Notes under the pieces: generated by a model | Told to the model about the DNA's origin: nothing | Database searches by the model: none | The model's input: the letters and a program-made list of their open reading frames with translations, nothing else | Program-made: the position numbers and the translations under genes | Shown here: piece by piece, positions 23,289 to 35,974 of the stretch | How positions within the stretch are numbered: the first letter of the stretch is position 1 | How the letters are laid out: each line of letters starts with the position of its first letter | Origin: Phycomyces blakesleeanus NRRL 1555(-) | Taxonomy: Eukaryota > Mucoromycota > Mucoromycetes > Mucorales > Phycomycetaceae | NCBI RefSeq assembly: GCF_001638985.1 | Contig: NW_017265137.1 | Span: forward strand, 1,515,054 to 1,579,053 | Reading direction: 5' to 3' | DNA length: 64,000 bases

Positions 23289-23736
23289 TGTGGGGAAGAA
23301 AGAGCAGAAGGAAATCAAGAATTGACTCAGTTTAAATAGGTGTCAGTAGTCTAAAAACGTGTGTTCACTAGTGTGCTTGCATTGCAATCATAACTCCGTC
23401 TTAACCATGCACGTTACATGGGTTGCCTTTCAAAGGGTGAATGTCCTTTTTGTCGATATCCGTACTTTAAACAGCAACGGATATATTATGCAAGATTTAC
23501 AAGATATTCTCTATACCAGACAGAAAAACCAAGACAAAGAACAATCTCTAGAACAAATGAAAAGGCAACAAAAAATAATAGTATAGATATATTTTTTGGT
23601 AGTCCTTTGATCTAATATACCAACAATTGCCCCTGATAAATAGGACTCCCTGTTGTAGCACCAATTAAGGAAAGTTAGATACTCTCTTCATATTCTTGGT
23701 GTCCGCAAACCCACGCTATCGCTCTATTTATTGTGT
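23289..23736. other. Intergenic region between TLC gene and importin-11 gene
   Basis: The region holds the TLC gene promoter and the importin gene 3' end. One frame from 23418 contains GECPFCRYPYF, which resembles the end of a RING finger, but the upstream half is missing and the frame is closed just before it. I see no supportable gene. Confidence 0.4.
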
Positions 23737-26700
23737 TCATAACGCAGACATAATTTGGTTAACCTGCTCCAGAAGGCTAGGATCCACATTAATCAAGTAC
23801 ATCTGATGGAATGCTTCAGATCCCCCGTGATTAGCCTCACATATAGTCAAAGTTTGATGAATCATAGATACAAGATCAGTGGTATACACAAGATCTCGGC
23901 GAGAAAGCTATTCAAATGAGTTAGCTATAAACTTTAAAAGAAAAAACAGATCCTTATATGTAGTTCCTAACCTCTAACTTTCTGTTCTTCTCAAGTGACT
24001 CATCGAGCTGTGCAAGATCTCCCTCAAGATCTGATTCGTTGTGTAATAGTGCCCTTTTGTGGTATAAATATATTAGTGAATGAAGTCTATAAAATAAGTA
24101 TTGAAAATACATACTCTTTAGAGTCAGGGTCTGCTGTTTCTGCAAGTACGTCGGTCCAGATAGAGAATATCCCCGGTAATCTTGAGAGGACGGTTTGGTT
24201 TCCAGTTCGGACCATGTTGGTGAAAGCCATACAAGTTAGCTTGCGGCTACGTGGGTGGCTCAGGTTGTCAAACTATTGAAGCACAATCAGTGATCTATTT
24301 CTATTGTACGACATCTTTATATTTAGCTTATTACTTTGTCCATCCACGAATCCATTAGTTCACCAAGAAAGTCAGTAGAAGTAGGCTTAAGCTGTTGTCC
24401 AGCCATTTGAATGAATTGAATGATAAGATTGGCATCATAAATTGCCAACCTGGCAAACAATGTCATATAGTTCATCAAAGCGTACGCATAAAGCTGTGAG
24501 AATATCAAATATATATATATATATATAATTAATAAATAAATTAAATATTAAATAAGAGTCTTACCTCTTCTTGAAGGAAAGTCTGAAGAACGCTTCCCAA
24601 CAATCCAGACTGTACAAGAGCATCCCCATACATTTGAATTGGAACAGACATCAGCGCAAGGTCCGCTGTGCTGACAATATTGGATGCCACTTCCGCCTTT
24701 GAATTTCCAACATAGGATGCCAAGCGTCCAAATAACCCCATCGCATATTGCTGTGTAGCTCACTCTATTAATAGTCTGATTTCTAGGCATTTTTTTTTAG
24801 AAAAATATGAAAATACCTGTAAAGTGGCCTCTGGAGAGAGTAGAATGTAGCTCTCAATTATTTTCAGTACTTTACGCATATTCTCGGTATCAAAATCCAA
24901 CAGCTCAATAGCTATTGGGAGTAGTTTCATCATCTGAGGACTGGCGTATGGTGTGCTTTGAAGTAATGTCCACCATAAATCGAGGGCATCATCTATGAGA
25001 TAAACATGTGCCTCCTGTTGAAAGAAAGAGAAAAAAGAGGTGTGTCAATTGGAATCTATTAAATAACCTATGTAACTTAAACTGAGGCTTACGTTGTTTT
25101 TGTTGACACAGTATTCCACCATAGGAATAAGAAGATCTTGGAGCTGAACGGATTGTTCATTAAGAATCTACAAAGAGAGAAGAACAAGAAAAACATGTCA
25201 AAATCACAAAGCTTGACTCATACAAAACTTACTGCAGATATCTTCGTAAAGGTAATAACCAAAGATGATTGGAATAGTGGTTCTTTTTGGGCTCTTGTCC
25301 AGAGAGGGGTAAGCAATTCGATCATCTTTGGTGCATAAGGAATGATCTAAAATCAGGGTGATCGTTAATGATACAAATCTCCAAACGTACAACCTTTCTT
25401 ACCTCGGTCTGTGTACGATCCATGATGGTATTGAGATCAGAAATAAGTCTCATAACCGTGTCCGAATCTTCAGCTTCATTCAACAAAGCCATCAGAAGGT
25501 CCATTGCTGGGCCAAGAAAAGGCAGGAGGATGCTAAGATCGAAATCCCAATCATCGATGGCTAGTTTTAAGCTGTGAGCAGCTGTCAGACGCACAACCAG
25601 GTCCTCTTCAGCCACCATAAGTTGTAAAAGTATCTGATAAATTATAGTACGGCAGTCTGCGCTAATGCCTTCGCTAACCCATCTTCCAACCAACCAAGCT
25701 ATTCTACGCCGCAAAATCTTGAAGCTTTTTTTTAAAAAAAAATAACAATAATAATAATAGAATTTTGAATTTTGAGTATTGTTGTAATACAAATGTTTCT
25801 TTTATTTCGTTGTCTTACCTGGGTTCTTTGTTGGATACTTCGGGTTGGAGTCTGTTGACAACAAATAACTCAAAGTCTAGCTTTCCATACAGTGTATTTA
25901 CTCCAAGTCCAAGACCACAGTATACAGCGTCTTTGAATAGAAGGCCCTGTTGATCAACGACAGCTGTGTGGTGATCAGTACATTTCTTAAAATGATACCT
26001 GTGTTACTTACTAGCCACCTGTTCCGTAAGATTAAGCATTATAGGGCACAACAAGTCTCTATATTGTGTCAGGAGTGTCATGAATGTCATTTCTGCACAT
26101 GGCTTATATGGAACGTGCACATTAATACCCCCCTCAGAAATATCGCTCCTATTTTTTTTGTTATTGCTTACTCTCATTTCAAATTCCCAGTTTTCGGTAT
26201 CAGAATGATTGGCCCAGGTCTCTGGATCCTCTTCCCATTGCTCAAAATCGGTTGGTGTTAAGAGCATATATTTGGAAACCAAGGTCTCTGCGCACGTACG
26301 AACAAAGTCAGGAGTAAGCAGTTGCTCATTAATTATACGGCACGCATCATTGGCAAGAATGGTTTCTTCGTCTGTTACAGAAAGACTCTCGCTGGCTAAA
26401 ACAAAATATTCAAGTCAGCAAGTCTACAATAAGAGTAGTTCTAAAAAAAACAAACTTGCCTGTCTTTTGCCAGTTCTGAGCCATGGTTTTTATGGTACTC
26501 TTAATCAAGCACATGCCTTGGAGCAAAAACTGTTGGAAGAATCTAGGGTCCTTGTTTTGTCCTGAATAGTCACGGTAAGAATACTAGAACAAATGACACA
26601 CTAGCGGTTTAATTTAGATTTTAAACTTACCTGGTATATGTTGTTTAACCAAAGCGTCGCCTTGCATCACAATATTATGCCAATAGAATTTTAAAATATC

Positions 26701-27395
26701 CACCCATGAGGTGCAAAGAGCTGAGGACACAGGATGTGCCTTTTGCAAACCAAGGTAAAGGGTTCCGTAATCCTCAATAACGGTTTCCAAGACCTTCACA
26801 ATGTCACCAGAAACATTTAGTTGAGCAATACAGGTGTCTGTAAATTACAAGCGGTTATAATACAGATAATTTATCTTATTAAAGTATAGTAATACGTACG
26901 AATATCAACATAGCTCTGAATATGTCTTTGGCTCATTCGAATGAACATCTAGTAATTTAATAGGCTTATTTAATATTCATAGAATATTCAATTTATAGTC
27001 CACTATATAATCTCACCTTTGTTTCGTCGTATTTATGGACATCGCGGATCCCGCTGACCATAAGTATCCTCAAGCATTTAAGACACATGGAAGTAATTTC
27101 TAGCTCTTCAATTGTACGCGCTTTAGCAACAGAATCGGTAATAATAGCTTGTATATTGGCCATATATGCAATTGTTCGTTCAGTGTAAGTTGCATACACC
27201 TGAGCAATTGTTTGGAATGTTCTTGGTGCAATTGAAGCAAATTGTTTTCGACCAGCTGACAAGAGACGTGTGCTAAGCTCAGACAACACTTCATACAACA
27301 TGCTGAGGGAACGGTCATGAATAATCCGGGATTGTTCGTTGTTTCCGGAGCTGGTAGTTTCAATAGCTTGGATCAAAGTTGGCAAAAGCTCTGGC

Positions 27396-27426
<31 letters not shown>

Positions 27427-28117
27427 ACATTGTAAGTAACACTCGCACACTGTTTTTTAATGTAAAACGCACCATTCATTTGGGAAATCTAAACGTGCAA
27501 TACGAGCCACAATGATAGCATTTTGAGAAGCGAGCTAAATTTATGACAAGTGTACTGTATAGTTAACGATCTATGATATACAAGCAAACACTGTAAAACA
27601 ATATAATTTAATAATTTACCTTTTTGCTAGGTTCATCCAAAAATTGAAGTAGTCGCAATCGAATGGCTATCTTTTCTTCTGGTGCAATAGGACTATAGAA
27701 AGAGTGTTCATGGATACATATACATTTCATTTTTTTTTTTACCCACTTTTTTGCTGTTCTTCTCCAAAAACGATCAATACCATTCTTGAGGTAGATTCCG
27801 CTCAAGAAACGGACATCATGGTGAACCGAACGATCGTAGAATATGTCCTTTAGAAGAAAATTTTTAAAATGGTTAGCTGTCTAGATATTACAATTATGTG
27901 ATGCTGTATGCCATGTAAAGAAGTAAAAGCCACTTGAGGTGAAATAGAGAAGTTTGACAAGTTTGCTTTCTTTTTTCTTTTTTACCTGCAAAGTAGCAAA
28001 GAATTGACTAGCATTTTCCCATTGTTTTAACATTTCTTCTGCCTGTCTCATTCGTGCATAGTCCTGGGATGCTGCCTCATGCAGAACTGTCAACAATTGT
28101 GTTCGTGGATCCGCCAT
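23737..28117 (-). CDS. KAP120: Importin-11 / Kap120-type nuclear transport receptor
   Basis: The ATG is at 28117 (MADPRTQLLTVLHEAAS) and the stop at 23739-23737, with many short introns (roughly fifteen to twenty) over 4.4 kb. Exon 1 (28117-27986) and the next exon form the importin-beta N-terminal (Ran-binding) region: AEEMLKQWENASQFFATLQ, then VRFLSGIYLKNGIDRFWRR. Exons further along match the importin-11 family throughout: ARIARLDFPNEWPELLPTLI, LTPTDFEQWEEDPETW, PCAEMTFMTLLTQYRDLLCP and RRIAWLVGRWVS. The C-terminus is LLEQVNQIMSAL. The protein is a HEAT-repeat carrier that moves cargoes through nuclear pores in a Ran-GTP dependent way; yeast Kap120 imports ribosome-assembly factors. One intron (about 26170-26105) keeps the frame open, so unspliced RNA would add about 20 residues. 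Individual exon ends were not all checked. Confidence 0.9.
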
Positions 28118-28589
28118 GGTGCGTAGAACAACTACTAGAGAATCGATAATGCTTTGAGGAACGGAAAGCTTATGTCGAGTGTGACTTTGGTAAAAAACCG
28201 TTGATATAATCTCAGACTTCCAGAGAACCAAAAAAAGAATGGAGCTTTATCATCCATATGTGTTAATAGAATAATAAAAATCTAGTAAAGAATTGAAATT
28301 GTTATTATACTGGATAGCATTTACGTATAGAGCACACATTTCATTATCTGTATCACTTGGAGTGTATTCTATTTAATGGCCATGCATTATCTAATAACTA
28401 GCTAGTGAGTGGGAAAGTGGTTAAATCCAAAGACTTTATTAAAATTGCTTGAGCATATTTCTTGCCTTTTTTGTTTTTTTTTGTGTTTTGAAAAGAAAAA
28501 CCCCTTCACACACGGATATTAAGTATATTAAGTTTTTTAATATGTAGAAAATTATGAGCACATTACAAATAAAATACAGATATGACGCC

Positions 28590-31427
28590 CTAATCAGTTT
28601 TGAAGGTCTTCTTCAAGAAACTTCGACCAAATATCACAACTGCTATACTGATCAAAGTCCATAGTACGCCTACAACCAATTCTATAACCTGATGTTTCGT
28701 AGAAGTTACCAAGAACACGCGCATTGTAGGTGTGTCCCATCTTTTATGAACGAGTGTGAGTTAAGGAATTAATGCTTCCCCTCATTTATGACTTACGTGC
28801 TTTCTGTCCATGTACCCTTTGTTGGGTCTGTAACGCTCACTTTTCCTGTCGACTCATTATACGTAAGCCCAGTTCCGTATGCATCATGATATGCTGTCAT
28901 GGTGGACACACATTGCTTCCGAATACAGTACTCGCCGGAAATACAGTCTTGCATGGTAGAGCAGCCAGATGGCCCCAGGTCGCTATTATTTCGCCTTGTT
29001 CCTGTCACGTCTCCAAGAAAGGTGAATACAAAACGAGACAAGAGTTGAGGTTGTGGATTCACAAATGAGAACACAGAGGTATAGTGGCTCAGGCGTCCTA
29101 CGCTTGAGACTATCGACAAAAAAAGCATTTAGCTTGACAGATACGGCCATAATGTCCAGAATGTTCACTCACCATTAAAGTAGTTTTTCATCATTGGGCA
29201 CGAAAAATTCGATGCAAGGCAGTCAAGTAAAGAAGACACTAGTGTGCAATTTGCAGTAATTGTTTCTGCGGGAATAATTGTAGAAGCACCCTCCTGGGCT
29301 TTTAAGAATACAGTCTTTGCTGTAGCATCTGCAAGCCCACATATAGATTGTGACATTAGATCCAGATCAACCTTGTCATCCATATCACTATTGTAATAGC
29401 TAGGCAAGAAATAGAAGAATTAATATATATATATATAAATGATCAATACTCTTTTTCCTTTACCTTCCGAGTTCTTTTTGAAAATCAGTTAGAACAACTG
29501 TTTTAATGTTTCTATTTTTTTGGAGGAAGCTCATTGCACTGCTTGGTGGCAATTTACGTTGGTTTCCATCTTGGTTTGCAGCCTGGATAGTATTTTGGGA
29601 ATTTTGTCCAGGTAATGTTAAATTATTCTTTTGAAGATCAGCAACAAACGATTGTGTCAGGTCAACATCATCTACATGAGCCCAATAGCTGCTATAATTT
29701 GAATTAAGTCCGGATACAGAGTTAAATTCGATTAAAGAATCGATATTGTCGATATTAATTCTCTTAAAATCCATGGACCGAACACATGGAAATGTACATG
29801 GCGCATTTAAAAAAGGGCATACAGATGCTCTTGTTGCATTTGTACATTGAAATTGAGCTGATATATCCTGTACAAATCGCTGAGATCCTGCGAACCCCCA
29901 TGCCTCTGCTGTAAACCCTGTATACACGATGTGCTTAGGAAGCAATTCTAGAGAAACGGGTGCCTAGAAAACAAAGTGTTTAACGAACCAAAAATAAATA
30001 AATTGAAATTTATATTATGGTATCGTTATTTTTTCTTCTTCTTACCCTACTGAGTGATTCTGCTACTGTCAAGAGTGCAACCAATCCTGATAAAGAAGTC
30101 GCTACTCCATTTGTAAGGTCGTGAAAAAGAGATCGGCTATCCAAACTGGCAGTCAAGACAATACTCTTCTTTCCATCATCAGCAGCTATCTGGCGGGATG
30201 GTGAAGAAAATACAGAAGTTCCGCCGACTACTTGGCACCATCCTAAAAGCAACCTTTTTATTTTAGTTTGACATTTATGTGTTTATAAAGCTAAATCTTA
30301 TTTCGATTGTGTCTTACCTCGTCTTAAACAAGTCTCAGAATCTATAGCTGCCCACATGAAAAGTTTAAAATCGATGGCTTGCAAAGGGTAGTCTGTGTAT
30401 TGCTTTTTAAGATTGAATGCAACTCCCTATATCGAATTATTCTTGTATCAGACCCACTATTTATTCTCAGAATGATAATATAAGCATGACTGAATTTCTT
30501 ACTCGCATAACAATATTGAATACTTGTTTTGAGACCGTGTCTACAGGGTTCAATCCAAATACAGGGAACGGTAGATTTTCTTCTATAAGCCCTTGTCCCT
30601 ATAAAAAAATATTTAGAAATACAGAATCGTTTAATTCATTTAAAATAAAATAAAATTTAATTATTTTTTCTCTTTAATCTAGTTATTAAGCGCAGCACTA
30701 GCTTACTTGAGGATTCCAAACATATTGATCGGGATCATTTGCGTATAATCCAAATCGGCAATTTGGACAGCTTGTGTCAGGTGAACTCAAAGATGCTTCT
30801 GGGACCATTGATGATGCGCGCAAAAGCACAATTAATCCACTGATACACTTTGTACTATCCAGAGCAGCGATGTTTGCCCTATAAATTAAATGTTAAAATT
30901 ATATATATATATATATAAAAATATAAAGGGATTATTATTATTATTATTATTATTTACACTACTAACTTTGTTAACAGATTGTAAGGAATTACAGCAGCAT
31001 AGTTTTGCTTAGAGCCACCATGTTTTGATACGAAATTATTAATTTCATCTTGAGATTCTATTTGATACAAAATCCCACCAGCACCATTAGGGACTATTAA
31101 AGATCAAATTAAATCACAGTAATTAGCCGAAGAAGAAAAAAGAGATGACATTATGTCTAAGATAAATATACGTCTTATTGTTATTTTTATGTATTACCAT
31201 GGCATCCTATTTGTCCAGTTGCATTCAATAGTCTAACACATGGCCAGGTGCTTACATCGGTGTATATGTAAGGATACAATGATGAAGCAATGTCCTGCGC
31301 TAGTCCAAGAATCAAAAAAATTAGTATATAGATTAAACTTCATGTAACATTGATTAAACGTACCAAAACTAGTGGTCATCCATGATCCAAGTAATGTTAG
31401 GATAATGGCTATAGAGTATAAACGCAT
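28590..31427 (-). CDS. Nicastrin (gamma-secretase substrate-receptor subunit)
   Basis: The gene starts at 31427 with a signal peptide (RLYSIAIILTLLGSW). Exon 1 is 31427-31364 and exon 2 is 31299-31198; later exons run to the stop at 28592-28590. Exon 2 has the nicastrin N-terminal hallmark CVRLLNATGQIGCH. Further on come PNCRFGLYANDPDQYVWNPQ and the peptidase-like (DAP) domain: IVLTASLDSRSLFHDLTNGV, then FTAEAWGFAGSQRFVQDI, with the Glu at the place of the conserved nicastrin glutamate. After that come LPPSSAMSFL, many Cys and N-glycosylation sequons, and GTWTEST. A single C-terminal membrane helix (VIELVVGVLWTLISIAVVIF) and a short basic tail (GRSFLKKTFKTD) end the protein. Order and spacing follow animal and plant nicastrin. 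The partners (presenilin, Aph-1, Pen-2) are not in this window. Most fungi with sequenced genomes lack this complex, so the gene supports an early-diverging lineage. Confidence 0.92.
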
Positions 31428-31717
31428 AGAGAAGATAGAAAACGAAAAAAAAAATTACTGCATTGATACTTTGCACAACCACACCTCAGAGCACTGCATA
31501 GCCATTACACGTGACATGCTAACTTGCTATCTTTCAAAGAGACAGACAGAAAGATAGACAGACAGGATGGTATCTTTTATATATATATATTATCTGATTT
31601 ATTTATTTTCATTATATTGTGAATGAATTGAATCAATAAAGGAAAATATCAATGGAACTAAAGTATATACTACTTTGTGTTATATCTAGACTGTAAAGAT
31701 AATCGGAAATAGTGGCT

Positions 31718-34700
31718 CTAATTGTGTATTCCTGACAATAGTCTCAAACATTTAACCACTTCAGAACTAGAGTCTACATGCCAGTTAGCCATAGTCTTCT
31801 TTTCGGGTGGTCCTACTGTAATTGAAAACAAAGACACGGCCTTCTCTGGCAATAAAGGCGATTGTGGCGGTAAGAGTGAGAAGGAACTGGAGCGGCTAGG
31901 AGGATCATGAGGCGAGACGGGAGCTGACCCCGGGAACGTTTGTTGCTGCTGACTATGGTTGTTATTGGTGCTTGATGTTACGTGAATATTACTAAGCATA
32001 CGGAACATATCCTCGTCTGTTTTGTCATCACCAGCACAGATAACCATGTCGGCATCAGGGTTTTGAGACAATATCCGCTTCACGATTTCACCCTTGTTGA
32101 TAGCCATCGGTCTAACCTCTAGATTCTTTTTTCCAACCAATATTTCTACTGGAAGTTTGGACACAATTGCATTCTCAAGATGGTTTTGACATTCTTTTGC
32201 TTGGAAAGCACTTTATAAAAAAACAATTGACAGTTAAATACAAAAATATAAAAGTAAAATATATTAATGCTTACCCATAGGTTGCATCTGCGTTTCGGTA
32301 GTGCCAAGTGATAGAGGATTTTTTGTATTCTACCATACTACCTTGAGTACGCTCTGTGTAATACTCAAAGATCTCGGCCACATCCTGTTTCCAACTCATG
32401 TCTACATTACTAACGATACTTGTCCATTTCTCAGCACCTGGTGGCTTTATGTAGCATCCATGCTCAGCACTGAGTCCGATGTTGTCCACTTTACTACCAA
32501 TCCACTCATCAAGTGTGGCCTGGTCACGGCCAGATATGATCCACACAACATTAAGTGGATTTTGACAAAGAACTCTGAGGCTAGTCAACATGTCATTTGA
32601 TGGCTTAGCATCTGATGGAAGAGACACAATAGGTGTGAGAGTACCCTAATAACCCAAAAAAAAAAGTATTTTTTATTAACATTTTTTGTTTGGGTTTTTT
32701 TCATTTATAGCTAGTTATTTGAATTCCTTACATCATAGTCAAAAAACATCAATCTCTTTTTTGATCCAATATACGTGCTCTTGAGCGCATCTACATTCAA
32801 GGCCGGCGTGGAGTGCGACTGGAGGGATTGTTCTTCAGTGCAGCTAACAAGCCCTTTAACAAATGAATGTGCCCAGAAGGATGCAGTATGATTTGTTACA
32901 TGTTTATAGAGTTGCTGTATAAAAGATATATATACATATACATATACATATTAATGATATTTCCAGAAAGAAAAAGGAAAAGAAAAAAATTGTATTCTTC
33001 TTCTTTGATTTACCCCATGTCTTGAAAGTTTCTCTTCTGGTGACATGATCAAAGCATCGTTCAATGCTTTGGCTACTCCGGCGTAGTCCCATGGATTGAC
33101 GAGGATAGCTGCACTCAAAGAGCCCGCCGTTCCAGCAAACTCTGAAAGAATCAATGGACTGTGTGTCTTATGCTGACAAATGATGTATTCAAAAGATGTT
33201 GTATTCATTCCATCCCGAACACATGTTATGAGGCCAGCATCGGCAACTGACAAGAGGGCATAGTACTCATCACGGTCGATGTCTTGATGATAGTAATGAA
33301 CTGGTGTGAACTCTAGAGAGCCAAACAAACCATTAATGTGACTCACTGTCTCGGATACCTTTGTTTCCAACTTGGAGTGGTCACCAAATGTTGGAGTAGC
33401 CACTTGGATAAGAACAACCTTGTTGCGCCATTCGGGATAGATTGCTAAAAATTTCTCAAATGCATGAAGTTTTTGGAGTACACCCTTTGTAGAATCGAGT
33501 TTGTCTCGCCCAATGATGATCTTCTTTCCAGCGTACATATCCCTGATTGCGTTCATTTTTGGCTCCACTCCTGGTTGCTGTCTAAAGGTGTGAACACGCT
33601 CGACATCAATACCAATTGGAAATGCTCCAACTGATACAATCTGGCCGTTCGAATTGACGCCAACTTGGGTGGATTCACATCCAAGCACACGTGTGCTAGA
33701 TGAAATGAAATGCCTGGCGTACGAATAGGTCTAATTGATTACTAAGTTAATGCTTGGGCATTTGTGTATGTAAGGATATGGATATGGATATGTATATTGA
33801 TATGTACATCTCTGTATCTGCTATCTGTATATCTGTGTGTATTACCTGAAAGCCTACAAGATTCGCCCCAAGCATACCCTGCAGAATTTCATTTCGAGCT
33901 ATACACAAGATAGTAGGGTAATGGTTTATGAATTGAGCAGTTAAATAATCCTGTACAAAATAAATAAATAGATAAATAAAGGGCTCCTTACTTGTCAGAC
34001 AGCGGAAGATTTCCGAGCTAGGAAATGTTGCATGGAAGAAAAGGCCGACGGGAGCATCTGGGATGGAGGCACGTAACATCTCAGGTACCAGCAAGAGGTG
34101 ATAATCGTGAATACAAACTGGAAAACTCGAATTAGTTGTACGATATTAGGCTGCTATTAAAAATAGAATAAGACATACTTGTGTCGCCCTGACGGTAGGT
34201 TTTAATGATCGTGTCTGCAAACTGACGATTTACAGCCACATAATCAGCCCAGTTCTTCTTTTCGGCTTGCCCGTTTGTGGAATCAGACCAGACAACATAG
34301 TGAAATAATGGCCAAAGCACTGTATAAATAGATCAATAGTAAGGCACTAAATCGTACACCATTAAACTATTGTATTTTATATTTACCTTCCTTGCAATAG
34401 CCTTCATAATGTCCATGGGACTTGTTGTCAAGAAAGATAGGTACTATATGACCAGTCTCCCAAAGTAGTTTTTGTAGCGCAGACTTGTCCTCGTCGGTCA
34501 TTTCGTGTGGTGGAATGGTTTTCTTGGTGCCTTTGACTCTAATTGGGCCTGTCCAACCGATATGAATAGTTTCCCAAGACTGGCCAAGGCTGTGAACGCC
34601 TGCATAAAGTGCTGCATGACCCCGTCTCTCGACCACAGTCCAATCAGCAGCAGTGAACTTGACTCTCAAGGTTTTCCCTCTGTGATGGTGACGGGCCAGC

Positions 34701-34996
34701 TTGGAAATAGGAGCACCTAAAACAGGATCATCCTGAATGGACTGTTTACTCAAGTCAGATAGACGATTGTGTGCTTCCTGGGACAGTTGATGAGCTATGG
34801 CAGTAGATTCGACTGCAGACTCGATAGAAGCAGCCTTGTGGGAGTGGGATGGTTTGGCTGACCGAAGGATATTGTATGGAATCTGGTGAGTTACGTTGAT
34901 AATCCTTCCTTCGATACGTGGAAGATGGCCGGATAGAGGTAGAAAATGGGCGACCTTCTCTGGTGTTAGCTCAGGAATCACAGGCTCGACGTTCAT
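31718..34996 (-). CDS. TPS2: Trehalose-6-phosphate phosphatase (GT20 + HAD domains, Tps2-type)
   Basis: The ATG is at 34996 and the stop TAG at 31720-31718. The N-terminal GT20 domain (starting about residue 120) includes WTVVERRGHAALYAGVHSLG, HDYHLLLVPEMLR, IGRDKLDSTKGV, DGMNTTSFEYIICQ and LSEFAGTAGSLSAA. The C-terminal HAD phosphatase starts with motif I, DYDGTLTPIV, then IISGRDQATLDEWIG, GLSAEHGCYIKPPG, NKGEIVKRIL and GDDKTDEDMFRML. This order is that of fungal Tps2, which dephosphorylates trehalose-6-phosphate to trehalose in the trehalose synthase complex. The GT20 part of Tps2 is usually structural rather than catalytic. An intron (32646-32731) falls exactly between the two Asp residues and the Gly of motif I. 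A Ser/Pro/Gln-rich insert (about residues 60-100 from the end) sits before the last core motif, TVGPPEKKTMANWHV. The nearest neighbour, nicastrin, is in the same orientation and unrelated. Confidence 0.93.
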
Positions 34997-35974
34997 ATTA
35001 AAGGATTATGAAGATTGCTTGTGAGGTTTGGAGAGGGGAGGAGGGGTTGAAGAGAGTGTATTGATTGATTTATAGGAATCATTATGTAGGCACAACTTGT
35101 GTCCTGATCATGGGGTTTTTTTTTCTTTTTTTTTTCTTCTTTCGCTTGAACAAAAAAAATACTCACTTTGATGAAAAGCGTCTGAGTTTTTTCTTTTTTC
35201 TTTTACAGTTTGTGAGTTTGGATCAACCCTGAAGAAAACCCTTTTAGTATGCCTATCTTGGGTAGTCTACAAACCACCTTAAGATTAAAGAGTTGGTTTC
35301 AATTATATTATAAGATTATTATTATCTCTCCAGAAAAGAATGATTTTGACTAGCTATGTACCAAATACTCATTTAGTTTGTAGGCCTCATCAACGGCTCC
35401 AATAAGACATATAATTTTGCAAGCCTTGAATATTAACCTAAAGATTTATGTAATTACATACAAGCCAATAAAATAACTCAACTAATCCCGCATTGTTTTT
35501 TTATTATTTACTTTAAAAAAAACGCTCGTGTAATTGGCGTACAAAGAATAAGAGCTTTATATTAAGGGACCTTGATATATTAAAGTCTTTTATTATTAGT
35601 ATCATTATTTCAAGAAGCAAGATTTCGGAAGGTTCAAACTTTGTTTTTTTTTAAATTTTATTTTTTCTAATAGTCTTTTAACCAACAGAAAAACTAGTGG
35701 CAGGGTTGGAATGATTTCAAAGTCGACAGGGAATAAAGAAAGGAAAGCAAAGAAGAGAGGGGGGAGTAGGGGTTTGCTTTATTGTTGACTTTAAAAAGGT
35801 GTTAAAGAATCAAAATTTACGTTTACTTTATTATTGTATTGGCGTCTTTATGAAGCTAATGGTATAGTACCGTTGTCCTGATTGCTTTCCATGGATTTGA
35901 TCTCAAATCGTTAGTCGGTGCTATATGGATTTTTATTTTTTATTTTTTTATTTTTTCTTTGGTTGTTTCTCTCA
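34997..35974. other. Intergenic region upstream of TPS2
   Basis: About 1 kb between the TPS2 start and the 3' end of the FHA gene. It is AT-rich with polyT/polyA runs and two short G-rich patches (GAGGGGAGGAGGGG near 35034, and GAGGGGGGAGTAGGGG near 35757). No gene is seen. CCCCT/AGGGG stress-response elements (STRE) are typical of trehalose gene promoters in yeasts. The copies seen here (AGGGG at about 35033-35045) are consistent with that but unproven. Confidence 0.4.

Noticed and set aside
23418..23615. Frame with GECPFCRYPYF, resembling half of a RING finger
   Set aside because: No upstream zinc ligands in frame, a stop just before, and no splice acceptor that would connect a first half.
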